Notes under the pieces: model-generated
Database searches by the model: none
Told to the model about the DNA's origin: nothing
The model's input: only the letters and a program-made list of their open reading frames with translations
Made by a program: the position numbers and the translations under genes
DNA from: Streptomyces sp. NBC_00258
GTDB taxonomy: Bacteria > Actinomycetota > Actinomycetes > Streptomycetales > Streptomycetaceae
Assembly (NCBI RefSeq): GCF_036182465.1
Contig: NZ_CP108081.1
Location: forward strand, 10,230,001-10,294,000
Direction: 5' to 3'
DNA: 64,000 nucleotides
Part shown: piece by piece, positions 15,468-23,358 of the stretch
How positions within the stretch are numbered: the stretch's first letter is position 1
Layout of the letters: each line of letters starts with the position of its first letter

Positions 15468-17021
15468 GTGGGGTCGACGCGAAGTGGGGGCGGGCTGCCG
15501 ACGGTGAAGAAGATGTTCATGGCTCCGGATCCGGGCCTGGCACGGCTGTGGATCTCGCTGCGGGCGGTGCTCGGCATCGGTCTCGCGGTGGCCGCGTCGG
15601 AGCTGGCCGGACTCTCGCTGCCCGCCTCGATCACGGGCGGTCTCGCCGCGCTCCTCGCGCTGTTCACGGTCGGCGACCCGACCGTGCGCGGCCAGGCGGT
15701 CACCACCGCCCTGCTGCCCGTCGTCGGCTTTCCCGTGCTCGCCCTCGCGGCCACACTGCACTCGGTGCCGACCGTGCGCGACGCGATCTGGCTCGCCGTG
15801 ATCTTCTGCGGTGTGTACGCCCGCCGCTGGGGACTGCGCGGCCACGCGCTCGGCATCTTCGCGTTCATGACCTTCTTCATCACGCAGTTCCTGCACGCCG
15901 TACCCGGCCAACTCCCGCAGCTGTACGCCGCGATGGCGATGGCGCTGGCGGCGTCCTCGGTGGTGCGTTTCGGCGTGTGGTGCATCGAGCGGCGCACTCC
16001 GCCGCCGGTCACGCCCGCCGCGCCGGCCGGCCGCGGGCTCTCCCGCCCGACCACCCGGCAGGCCTTCCAGGCGACGGCCGCCTGCGCGTTCGCGATCGCC
16101 GCGGGCCAGGTCCTCTCCCACGAGCGCTGGTACTGGGCCGTCGGTACCGCCTGGTGGATCTTCGTCAACACGTCCTCGCGTGGCGAGACCCTCGTACGCG
16201 GCTTCCGGCGCGTCGTCGGCACGGTCACCGGCATCGTGGCCGGACTGCTGATCGCCGTGCCGCTGGACGGCGCCCCCGCGCCCACCGCGGCGATCGTGGC
16301 GGTCTGCGTCTGGGGGATCTTCTACACCGCGGCTCTCTCGTACAGCTGGATGATGTTCTTCGTCACCGTCATGGCCGGCCTGCTCTACGGGCTGCTGGGC
16401 GTGCTGCACCCCGGCCTGCTGGGGCTGCGTCTCGCGGAGACCGCAGCCGGCGCGCTCGGTGCCGCGCTCGCCGTCGCGCTGATCCTGCCCGTCACCACGC
16501 ACGCGGTCACCGACCGCTGGGTGGGCCAGGCCGTACGCGCCGTGCACGAGTGCACCGCGGCGGCGGCCCGACGCCTCGCGGGTGACCGCGACGCCGACCC
16601 CGCGCCGCGGGCGGCGGAACTGGAGGCGATGCTCGGCCGGGTCCGGTTCGCCCTCGCACCGCTCGTGCACCCACTCAACCCGATGCGGGCCCGCAAGACC
16701 CGGGCCCGTCAGGTGCTCGCCCTCCTCGACGACTGCGCCCGGGAGACACGTGGTCTCGCGGCCGTCGCCGCCGACCCGGACGCCTCGTACGACGCACGCC
16801 TGACGGCTGCCTGCGGGCGCGTCGAGGCGGCGGTGGAGGTCCTGGTCGGCGCGGTACCGGAACGCGCCGTGACGACGGCCGAGGGAGCCCTGGGCCACCA
16901 CTCCGCGGCCCGGGGCCACCACCCCGGCGCCGAGCAGGCACTGGCCCACCTCCATGGCCTGGAGCGAGCGCTCGCCGCGCTGGCCACGCCCCTGCGCGCC
17001 TCGTCGGCCGCGAGCGCCTGA
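15468..17021 (+). CDS. FUSC-family membrane protein (aromatic acid exporter type)
   Basis: Up to 517 residues. FUSC/ArAE proteins export aromatic acids and related compounds. Two blocks of membrane helices are visible, about 25-165 (LRAVLGIGLAVAASELAG, LALFTVG, IWLAVIFCGVYA, ALGIFAFMTFFITQFL) and about 195-330 (FQATAACAFAIAAGQVL, VGTVTGIVAGLLIAVPL, MMFFVTVMAGLLYGLLG), then a soluble helical tail. The start is uncertain: GTG 15468 is the longest, GTG 15504 (VKKMFMAPDPG) is equally plausible. It is divergent from the Lrp regulator. A perfect hairpin at 17143 follows. Confidence 0.87.
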   Translation: MGSTRSGGGLPTVKKMFMAPDPGLARLWISLRAVLGIGLAVAASELAGLSLPASITGGLAALLALFTVGDPTVRGQAVTTALLPVVGFPVLALAATLHSVPTVRDAIWLAVIFCGVYARRWGLRGHALGIFAFMTFFITQFLHAVPGQLPQLYAAMAMALAASSVVRFGVWCIERRTPPPVTPAAPAGRGLSRPTTRQAFQATAACAFAIAAGQVLSHERWYWAVGTAWWIFVNTSSRGETLVRGFRRVVGTVTGIVAGLLIAVPLDGAPAPTAAIVAVCVWGIFYTAALSYSWMMFFVTVMAGLLYGLLGVLHPGLLGLRLAETAAGALGAALAVALILPVTTHAVTDRWVGQAVRAVHECTAAAARRLAGDRDADPAPRAAELEAMLGRVRFALAPLVHPLNPMRARKTRARQVLALLDDCARETRGLAAVAADPDASYDARLTAACGRVEAAVEVLVGAVPERAVTTAEGALGHHSAARGHHPGAEQALAHLHGLERALAALATPLRASSAASA

Positions 17022-17142
17022 ACCCCCTCCACGCGCACGGCAGTTGGACACATTGCCCATGAATGAGGCGGTTTCACCGGCCATGCAGAGGGTGGATCAG
17101 ACCGTCGGACGGGTAATCCCGCGGCCATCAGCCGCACAGAGT

Positions 17143-17170
17143 CCGCGGACCGCGCGGGAGCGGTCCGCGG
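17143..17170. terminator. hairpin after the FUSC gene
   Basis: Perfect 10-bp arms CCGCGGACCG / CGGTCCGCGG with an 8-base loop, 122 bp after the FUSC stop. A second, smaller hairpin, CCATGCGG / CCGCATGG, is at 17192-17213. Both lie in the 367-bp gene-free stretch 17022-17388. Confidence 0.6.
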
Positions 17171-17220
17171 GCGCGGCCGCCTGAGGGCGCGCCATGCGGA
17201 ATGCCCCGCATGGAACCGGC

Positions 17221-17257
17221 CAACGCCTCACCGGCGGGAGTCAACGCCTCACCGGCG
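17221..17257. repeat. 21-bp-period direct repeat
   Basis: CAACGCCTCACCGGCG at 17221-17236 and again, identical, at 17242-17257. It lies in the long intergenic stretch between the FUSC hairpins and the lactonase promoter and is not near a stop codon. Confidence 0.75.
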
Positions 17258-17325
17258 ACGGGAGTGCGAGGAGGCGTGTCCCCTGCCGGGACGGGACCGG
17301 ACGGGGTGACGGCCGAGCCATCGCA

Positions 17326-17341
17326 TCTGGTCTAGGCCATT
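17326..17341. promoter_or_regulatory. DasR-like responsive element (dre)
   Basis: TCTGGTCTAGGCCATT matches the DasR site A(C/G)TGGTCTAGACCA(C/G)T at 13 of 16 positions, 11 of 12 in the core (17328-17339). It lies about 50 bp before the GTG of the lactonase gene. DasR is the GntR regulator of N-acetylglucosamine metabolism in Streptomyces. Confidence 0.55.
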
Positions 17342-17388
17342 GGCTGCTACCGTCGCCCCGAACGGCGTGGCACCGAGAGGGGACTGCA

Positions 17389-18432
17389 GTGGCAGACGGC
17401 GACGGACGGCGGCGACGGGCCTACATCGGCTCCTTCACGGCGGCAGGGGGCCTCGGCGTCCTCACCGCGGCGGTGGACGACGAGAGCGGCGCACTGACAC
17501 TGCTGGGCGCCGTGAACAGCGTCGCCGACCCCTCGTATCTCGCCCTGTCGCCCGGCGGGGACATGCTCTACGCGGTGAGCGAGACGGCCGACGGCGCGAT
17601 CGCCGCCTACCGGCTGAAGGGCGACGAGCCGTCCCTGGCCGGCCCGCTGGTGCCGGTCGGTGGCAGCGGCCCCACCCACCTGAGCCTCTTCGACGGACAC
17701 GTCCTGACGGCCAACTACGGCTCCGGCAGCGTCAGCGCCGTGCCGATCCGCCACGACGGGAGCCTCGCCACCGCCTCCGGTGTGCTGCTGCACAAGGGTT
17801 CAGGTCCGCACGGGCAGCGCCAGCAGGGCCCGCACGCCCACCACGTGCAGCCCGACCCGAGCCGCCGGTGGGCCGTGAGCGTCGACCTCGGAACCGACTC
17901 GGTACGCGTGTGCGCGCTGCGGGACGGGGCGCTCACACTGCGCCGGGAGTTCGCGCTGCGGCCCGGATCGGGGCCCCGTCACCTGGCGTTCCACCCGGAC
18001 GGCGAGCGCGCGTACGTCCTCAACGAGCTCGCGCCGACCGTCACGGCCTGTCACTGGGACGCCGTCGAGGGAACGCTCCGGCCGGTCGGTGAGACGTCCG
18101 TGCTGCCGGACCTCCCCGACGGGGACGCCTACCCGTCCGGCATCGTCGTCTCGCCCGACGGGCGCTTCCTGTGGACCGCCACGCGAGGCCAGGACGTCCT
18201 CTCCGTGCTCGTGCCCGGCGCGCCCGGGGAAGGGCCCCGGCTGGTCACCACGGTGCCCTGTGGGGGCACCTGGCCGCGGGCCCTCGCCCTCGATCCGACC
18301 GGACGCTTCCTGTACGTGGCGAACGAGCGCTCGGGAAACGTCACGTGGTTCGAGGTGGACCCGGCCACGGGCGTGCCGAAGCGGGGCGGCTCGGTGAAGG
18401 CACCCGCGGCGTCCTGCGTGGTGCTCGACTAG
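17389..18432 (+). CDS. lactonase-family beta-propeller (6-phosphogluconolactonase-like)
   Basis: 347-residue seven-bladed propeller of the YbhE/Pgl lactonase family. Repeated blade signatures are visible: YLALSPGGDMLYAVSE, PTHLSLFDGHVLTANYG, HHVQPDPSRRWAVSVDLGTDSV, RHLAFHPDGERAYVLNE, GIVVSPDGRFLWTATRG and ALALDPTGRFLYVANE, with the family's GPHAHH segment near 140. Possible role: hydrolysis of 6-phosphogluconolactone or another sugar lactone in the cytoplasm; no signal peptide. GTG 17389 is chosen because GAGAGGGGAC lies just upstream; the open frame extends to 17194 without a ribosome site. A DasR-like operator precedes it. Confidence 0.88.
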   Translation: MADGDGRRRRAYIGSFTAAGGLGVLTAAVDDESGALTLLGAVNSVADPSYLALSPGGDMLYAVSETADGAIAAYRLKGDEPSLAGPLVPVGGSGPTHLSLFDGHVLTANYGSGSVSAVPIRHDGSLATASGVLLHKGSGPHGQRQQGPHAHHVQPDPSRRWAVSVDLGTDSVRVCALRDGALTLRREFALRPGSGPRHLAFHPDGERAYVLNELAPTVTACHWDAVEGTLRPVGETSVLPDLPDGDAYPSGIVVSPDGRFLWTATRGQDVLSVLVPGAPGEGPRLVTTVPCGGTWPRALALDPTGRFLYVANERSGNVTWFEVDPATGVPKRGGSVKAPAASCVVLD

Positions 18433-18478
18433 GACGCCGGCGGGGGACGCCGCCGGTACATCTGCGGGAAGAGCGCCG

Positions 18479-18528
18479 AAACCCCGAAGGGCCCGGCTCC
18501 GGACAGCGGAGCGGGCCCTTCGGGGTTT
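18479..18528. terminator. bidirectional terminator between convergent genes
   Basis: AAACCCCGAAGGGCCCG (18479 onward) pairs with CGGGCCCTTCGGGGTTT (ending 18528); inner arms CTCCG/CGGAG extend the stem. A-run on one side and T-run on the other suit both the lactonase (plus) and the chelatase-like gene (minus). Confidence 0.9.
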
Positions 18529-18552
18529 GTGCGTGTGCGACTGCCGTCCGCG

Positions 18553-19476
18553 TCAGCGGACCGGCGCGCCCTGCGGCTGCGGAGGCGCGATGCCCAGCGC
18601 CGAGGTGTACTTCGCGAGCGCCAGCTTGCCGATCGCCGGGTACGGGCCCAGCGCCTCGGCGGCGGAGCAGCCCGCCTCCTTCGCGGCGGCGTCGAGCAGA
18701 CCCGCGTCGAGCTCGGGACCGATCAGGTACGGGGCGAGCGCCAGCTGCTGCGAGCCCGAGGAGCGCAGCTGCTCGGCGGTGGCCGCGATCGCGCCGTCCT
18801 CGTCGAGCGCCGCGGCCATCACGGGCACCGCGAGCCGCGCGGCGAGCAGCATGCCGGTGATCCCGGCCGCCTGCACGGCCTCGTCGCCGCCCACGGACGC
18901 CAGGATGATGCCGTCCGCGGCCGTCGCCACGGTGAACAGCCGGGCGCGGTCGGCGCGGGCCAGACCCGCCTCGGACAGCCGCACGTGCAGCCCCTCGGCG
19001 AGCAGCGGGTGCGGGCCGAGCACATCGGTCAGCTCGGCCGCCACGCGGCTGTCCATGACGGCCTGGCGGACCCGGCGCAGCAGCGCGCCGTCCGGGCCCG
19101 CGAGCAGCGGCACGACCACGGCGACGGGGCCGTCGGGCTCCACCGCGTCCACACCGGCGGCGCGGGCCTGCTCGAAGCGCGCGATGCGCTCCTCGGAGGC
19201 GTGCGCGAGTACGGACTGGAGCGTGGGGAACTCCGAGTCGTCCCCGTCGAGGTACCCGATCCGGCCGTCGAGGCCGGGAAGCTCGGAGCGCGCGATGCTC
19301 ACGACCTCCTCGGCGAGGCTGCGGGTGGCGGCGCTGGGCATGCCCGGCACCGCGAGGACGAGCGCGGGCGCGCCCTCGGGAGCCGCCAACGGTTCCGGTC
19401 GGCGGTGCCGGCCGGGCTGGCGGGGTCGCGGCATTCGTACTGGCAGGCCGGACGCGGGCCCAGTGGGGGAGCTCAT
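18553..19476 (-). CDS. sirohydrochlorin chelatase-like (CbiX) protein
   Basis: 307 residues in two similar halves, the fold of CbiX/SirB chelatases that insert Co or Fe into sirohydrochlorin. Recognisable are LVLAVPGMPSAATRSLAEEV (about 39-58), the FPTLQSVLAHASEE segment, VAVVVPLLAGPDGALLRRV (about 118-136), and the second half LAPYLIGPELDAGLLDAAAKEAG and GPYPAIGKLALAKYTSAL. The usual metal-binding His at the end of the first strand (AHGS in the family) is replaced: VPGM. Catalysis is therefore doubtful; it may be a binding protein or a divergent paralogue. The ATG at 19476 follows no strong site. It is convergent with the lactonase. Confidence 0.75.
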   Translation of the reverse strand: MSSPTGPASGLPVRMPRPRQPGRHRRPEPLAAPEGAPALVLAVPGMPSAATRSLAEEVVSIARSELPGLDGRIGYLDGDDSEFPTLQSVLAHASEERIARFEQARAAGVDAVEPDGPVAVVVPLLAGPDGALLRRVRQAVMDSRVAAELTDVLGPHPLLAEGLHVRLSEAGLARADRARLFTVATAADGIILASVGGDEAVQAAGITGMLLAARLAVPVMAAALDEDGAIAATAEQLRSSGSQQLALAPYLIGPELDAGLLDAAAKEAGCSAAEALGPYPAIGKLALAKYTSALGIAPPQPQGAPVR

Positions 19477-19595
19477 GGCGCCGAATGTTACTGGTTTCCT
19501 GGGCTCCCCTGTTCGGGGAGGGTGCAGGTGAGCGGTATCCGTCCGGTTTTGTCTGATGAGTTACGTACGGATTGATCTCACTGGCTGTCCACGGA

Positions 19596-20639
19596 TCAAG
19601 GGGAGTGCGTCGGCGGGCGGGAGCCCGGGCGCTCCGCGGCGTCCGTCACGACGTACAGCATGCTCTCGTCGCGCGGCAGCGTCAGCCGGTCGTCGGCCAC
19701 GTCGACGGCGATGCGTACGGCACCGTCGAGCGGGTCGCCCGCCGCCGGGACCTGCCGGGCGTACGGCAGCAGCTCCGCCAGGGCGGCCCGCAACGGTACG
19801 AGGAGGGGGTCGCCCATCTTGAAGAGACCACCCGTGAGGGCGACGTGGACTTCTCCCGGAGCCTCGTCCGGGCACACCGCGGCCGCCGAGTCGGCGATGT
19901 GCCGGGCCGCGGCGGCCAGGATGTCCGCCGCCACCGGGTCGTCGCCGGCGCAGGCGGCCACCTCGGGTGCGAAGGACGCCAGCACGGCGGGGCGGTCCGA
20001 GCGCGGGTAGAGCTGTCCCGGCACCGCCGAGGCCGAGCCGAACAGCTCCTCGGCGCGTGCGAGCAACGCGGCCGAGCCGCCGGGCCGCCCGTCGTCGGCG
20101 CGCAGCGCCGCTTCGAGTCCGGCTCGCCCGATCCACGCGCCGCTGCCGCAGTCGCCGAGGAGATGGCCCCAGCCGTCCGCTCTGCGCCAGCTCTTCAGGT
20201 CTGTGCCGATCGCGATCATCCCCGTACCGGCGGCGACGACCGCGCCCACCCGCTGGCCCAGCGCACCCGTGTACGCCGTGACGGCGTCGGCGACCAGCGC
20301 GAGCCTCCGTACGCCGAGTTCGCGCTCCAGCGCCGACGGCAGATCGGCGCGCAGCGAATCGCCCAGGGTGGTGAGACCGGCGGCGCCGATCGCGATCGCC
20401 CGGAGCCCTTCGACCCCGGTCCCGGCCGTCAACCGCCGGGCCATCGGCACCAGTTGTTCGAGAAGATGCCAGGCGTCGATGCCGCGAGGGCCGGTGCGCA
20501 CCGGCTCCCTGGAGGTCAGCGGAGCCGTGACCCGGCCGCCGTCGACGGCCAGGACGACACGCAGCCCCGAACCCCCGGAATCCACACCCAGCACGCCCGT
20601 CGCCTTCGGCACCCCCGACGTCTCGCCGGGACGGATCAC
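19596..20639 (-). CDS. BadF/BadG-type ATPase, N-acetylglucosamine kinase-like
   Basis: 347-residue actin-fold sugar kinase of the BcrAD/BadFG family, close to N-acetylglucosamine kinases. PHOSPHATE 1 motif VLGVDSGGSGLRVVLA (about 14-29), GAVVAAGTGMIAIG (about 120-133), GDCGSGAWIGRAGLEAAL (about 148-165) and an adenosine motif HVALTGGLFKMG (about 265). The start is GTG 20639, which overlaps the ung stop as GTGA, so translation is coupled; a longer open frame upstream is overlap. Aminosugar phosphorylation would fit the DasR-like site two genes away, but that is inference. Confidence 0.86.
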   Translation of the reverse strand: MIRPGETSGVPKATGVLGVDSGGSGLRVVLAVDGGRVTAPLTSREPVRTGPRGIDAWHLLEQLVPMARRLTAGTGVEGLRAIAIGAAGLTTLGDSLRADLPSALERELGVRRLALVADAVTAYTGALGQRVGAVVAAGTGMIAIGTDLKSWRRADGWGHLLGDCGSGAWIGRAGLEAALRADDGRPGGSAALLARAEELFGSASAVPGQLYPRSDRPAVLASFAPEVAACAGDDPVAADILAAAARHIADSAAAVCPDEAPGEVHVALTGGLFKMGDPLLVPLRAALAELLPYARQVPAAGDPLDGAVRIAVDVADDRLTLPRDESMLYVVTDAAERPGSRPPTHSP

Positions 20640-21313
20640 GGCAGCCGCCAGTCCACGGGTTCGCCGCCCTGGCGGGTCAGCAGGTCGTTGGCCCGGCTGA
20701 ACGGACGCGAACCGAAGAAGCCACGGTCCGCCGACATCGGTGACGGATGCGAGGACTCCACCGACGGCAGATCGCCCAGCAGCGGCCGGAGATTGCGGGC
20801 GTCGCGCCCCCACAGGATCGACACCAGCGGACGTCCCCGCGCGGCCAGCGCCCGTATCGCCTGCTCGGTGACCTCTTCCCAGCCCTTGCCGCGGTGCGCG
20901 GCAGGCTTGCGCGGGGCCGTGGTCAGCGCTTTGTTGAGCAACAGCACGCCCTGCTGGGTCCAGGGGGTCAGGTCGCCGTTCGTCGGCGGGGGCAGGCCCA
21001 GGTCGGTGGTCAGCTCCCGGTAGATGTTGATGAGGCTGCCGGGCAGCGGACGCACCTCGGGCGCGACCGAGAACGACAGCCCCACCGCGTGTCCCGGGGT
21101 CGGATAGGGGTCCTGGCCGACGATGAGGACCCGGACGTCGTCGAAGGGTTGCTGGAAGGCGCGGAGCACGTTCGGGCCCGCCGGTAGATAGGTGCGCCCC
21201 GCGGCGATCTCCGCGCGCAGGAAGTCCCCCATCTCGGTGATCCGCCCGGCCACGGGTTCGAGGGCTTTCGCCCAGCCCTGTTCGACGATTTCATGCAACG
21301 GTCGTGGTGCCAC
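20636..21313 (-). CDS. ung: uracil-DNA glycosylase, family 1
   Basis: 225-residue base-excision repair enzyme that removes uracil from DNA. The water-activating loop is GQDPYP (66-71), the leucine-loop motif HPSPMS is at 189-194, and LLLNKALTT with RKPAAHRGKGWE around 125-147 is the uracil-binding and HAxSHxxxGW-like region. Length matches Ung. The ATG at 21313 follows no strong ribosome site. It overlaps by 4 bp with the downstream kinase gene. An RNA/DNA repair role for the pair is not implied by the kinase. Confidence 0.96.
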   Translation of the reverse strand: MAPRPLHEIVEQGWAKALEPVAGRITEMGDFLRAEIAAGRTYLPAGPNVLRAFQQPFDDVRVLIVGQDPYPTPGHAVGLSFSVAPEVRPLPGSLINIYRELTTDLGLPPPTNGDLTPWTQQGVLLLNKALTTAPRKPAAHRGKGWEEVTEQAIRALAARGRPLVSILWGRDARNLRPLLGDLPSVESSHPSPMSADRGFFGSRPFSRANDLLTRQGGEPVDWRLP

Positions 21314-21445
21314 GGCGTCACCCTACTGCCGTACGCGCATGGTCGATCAACCGGTGGTCACCGCACGGCCCGGGGTGGTATGTGCGGTGACAGCGGCGGG
21401 TGTTGGGGCCCAGGGCGGTGGCGCGGCCCGGCTCGGTCCGGGGGC

Positions 21446-22531
21446 TCAATCGATCACCGCGGCCCGTACGCAGAGGACGTCCGGCAGATGGGACGCCAGC
21501 TGCTGCCAGCTGTCGCCGTCGTCCGCCGACGCGAACACCTCGCCATTGCGATTGCCGAAGTACACGCCCGCCGGGTCCGCGTCGTCCGTGCACATGGCGT
21601 CGCGCAGCACCGTGCCGTAGTGGTCCTCCTGCGGCAGCCCCGCCGAAAGGGGCTCCCAGGTCTTGCCCGCGTCGGCCGTGCGGAAGACGCGACATCGGTG
21701 GTCCGCGGGGACGCGGTCCGCGTCGGCGTTGATGGGAAACACGTAGGCGGTGTCACCGCGACGCGGATGGGTGGCCGCGGCGAAGCCGAACGTGGACGGC
21801 AGACCCTCGCCGATGTCCGTCCAGTGCGCCCCGGCGTCGTCGCTGCGGTAGACACCCCAGTGGTTCTGCAGATACAGACGGTCCGGTGTCGCCGGGTCCT
21901 GTGCGATCTTGTGCACGCACTGGCCGAACTCCGGATTCGGATCCGGCAGGAACACCGCGGAGACACCGGAGTTGGACGGCTCCCAGCTCTCTCCGCCGTC
22001 CTTCGTGCGGAAGACGCCGGCCGTGGAGACGGCGACCGTCACCGCGAGCGGATCGCGTGCGTCGGTGAGGACGGTGTGCAGGCCCTCTCCGCCGCCGCCG
22101 GGCACCCACTTCGAGCGGGTGGGGTGCTCCCAGAGGGGACGGACGAGCTCGAAGGACTCGCCGCGGTCCGTCGAGCGGTACAGCGCAGCCGGTTCCGTGC
22201 CCGCGTACACCACGTCGGGCTCGGCCGCCGCCGGGTGCAGCTGCCACACGCGCTCCAGCGAAGCGCCCGTGTCCTGGGGGAACTTGACGGCGGCCCTGGC
22301 CGGCTCGGTCCACGTGCGGCCCAGGTCGTCGGAGTGGAACACGGACGGGCCCCAGTGCGCGCTGTCGCCGCCGGCGAGGAGCCGCGGCACGTCACCACGG
22401 GTGTCGATCGCGACCGAATAGACCGCCTGAGCGTTGAAATACGGACTGTCGTCGAACTCCCAGACGCCACCGCGTCGCCGTCCGACGAACAGTCCCTTGC
22501 GTGTGCCTACCGTGAGCAGTACCTCGGCCAT
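21446..22531 (-). CDS. BNR/WD40-type beta-propeller (exo-alpha-sialidase-like fold)
   Basis: 361-residue repeat protein with several Asp-box (BNR) motifs SxDxGxTW: HSDDLGRTWTE, RSTDRGESFE, RTKDGGESWEP, RSDDAGAHWTD, RTADAGKTWEP and ASADDGDSWQQ. Such propellers occur in sialidases, glycosidases and photosystem assembly factor Ycf48; catalytic residues of sialidases are not evident. No signal peptide is seen when the start is ATG 22531, which has GGAGGT 7 bp upstream (an in-frame start at 22612 lacks one). It is separated from ung by 132 bp holding no clear gene. Confidence 0.85.
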   Translation of the reverse strand: MAEVLLTVGTRKGLFVGRRRGGVWEFDDSPYFNAQAVYSVAIDTRGDVPRLLAGGDSAHWGPSVFHSDDLGRTWTEPARAAVKFPQDTGASLERVWQLHPAAAEPDVVYAGTEPAALYRSTDRGESFELVRPLWEHPTRSKWVPGGGGEGLHTVLTDARDPLAVTVAVSTAGVFRTKDGGESWEPSNSGVSAVFLPDPNPEFGQCVHKIAQDPATPDRLYLQNHWGVYRSDDAGAHWTDIGEGLPSTFGFAAATHPRRGDTAYVFPINADADRVPADHRCRVFRTADAGKTWEPLSAGLPQEDHYGTVLRDAMCTDDADPAGVYFGNRNGEVFASADDGDSWQQLASHLPDVLCVRAAVID

Positions 22532-22732
22532 GCCGGCCACCTCCGGACGTCGTTGTCTCAGGTATCGGCCAGTTTGCACCCCGGCACTGACAGTCACCCC
22601 TGGGCGCGGCATATGCGCAGGTCAGAACGTTTTTTCGGTGGTGGCGTCGATGTGGGATACGTCTCCTGAGCAACAGGGCGGCGGCGTTCGTATGGGAGGG
22701 CGTCGGTCTGCTGGTGATGAGGAGGGCCCGCG

Positions 22733-23305
22733 ATGGCGGCGTTACGAGGTCCGAGGGCGTTGCTGTGGCGTTGGTGGCCCAATCCGCTGCGGCGCCGCAG
22801 CGACCGGCTGGAGGCCTGGACCGTGCTCGCCACCTGGCTGCTCGTCCTGCTCGCCGGGATGGTCGCGGGTCTGGCGGCCGCGCAGTCGGTCGAGCGCACC
22901 CTCGACAGGGAGCGAGTCGAGTGGCGGCCCGTACCCGCACTCCTCACCGAGCGGGCACCCGGCACCAGGGCGGCCGGTGCGGAACGGGTGTGGGCGAAGG
23001 TCCGCTGGACCGCGCCCGACGGCTCGGCCCACGAGGGCCAGACCCGGGTCGACCCCGGCAGCACGGCCGGCACCTCGGTCACCGTGTGGACCGACCCCGA
23101 CGGCCTCCTCGTCACCAGGCCCGCGACGGAGGCCCAGGCAGGTCTGCGGGCGGCGATGATCGGCATTCTGATCGGAGTGACCGCCTCGGCCGTGCCCTTC
23201 GCCGGCGGGCGGCTGGTCCGCGGACGCCTGGAGCGCCGGCGGATGGACCAGTGGGACACGGAGTGGGAGCGGGTCGGTCCCCAGTGGGGGTGGAAGACCG
23301 GCTGA
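22733..23305 (+). CDS. Rv1733c-like two-helix membrane protein
   Basis: 190 residues. A basic N-terminus is followed by a membrane helix (about 30-50: VLATWLLVLLAGMVAGLAAA), an extracytoplasmic domain of about 90 residues with VRWTAPDGSAHEGQTRVDPG and VTVWTDPDGLLV, then a second helix (about 142-162: AAMIGILIGVTASAVPFAGG) and a basic tail. This layout is that of the mycobacterial Rv1733c family, of unknown function. The ATG at 22733 has GAGGAGGG upstream. It is the sole gene between the BNR gene and the sigma factor; weak stem CCGCGG/CCGCGG follows at 23315-23339. Confidence 0.85.
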   Translation: MAALRGPRALLWRWWPNPLRRRSDRLEAWTVLATWLLVLLAGMVAGLAAAQSVERTLDRERVEWRPVPALLTERAPGTRAAGAERVWAKVRWTAPDGSAHEGQTRVDPGSTAGTSVTVWTDPDGLLVTRPATEAQAGLRAAMIGILIGVTASAVPFAGGRLVRGRLERRRMDQWDTEWERVGPQWGWKTG

Positions 23306-23358
23306 GGGGGCGGACCGCGGCGGTGTGAACCCACCGCGGCCTCCTGCGGTCAGGTCAT

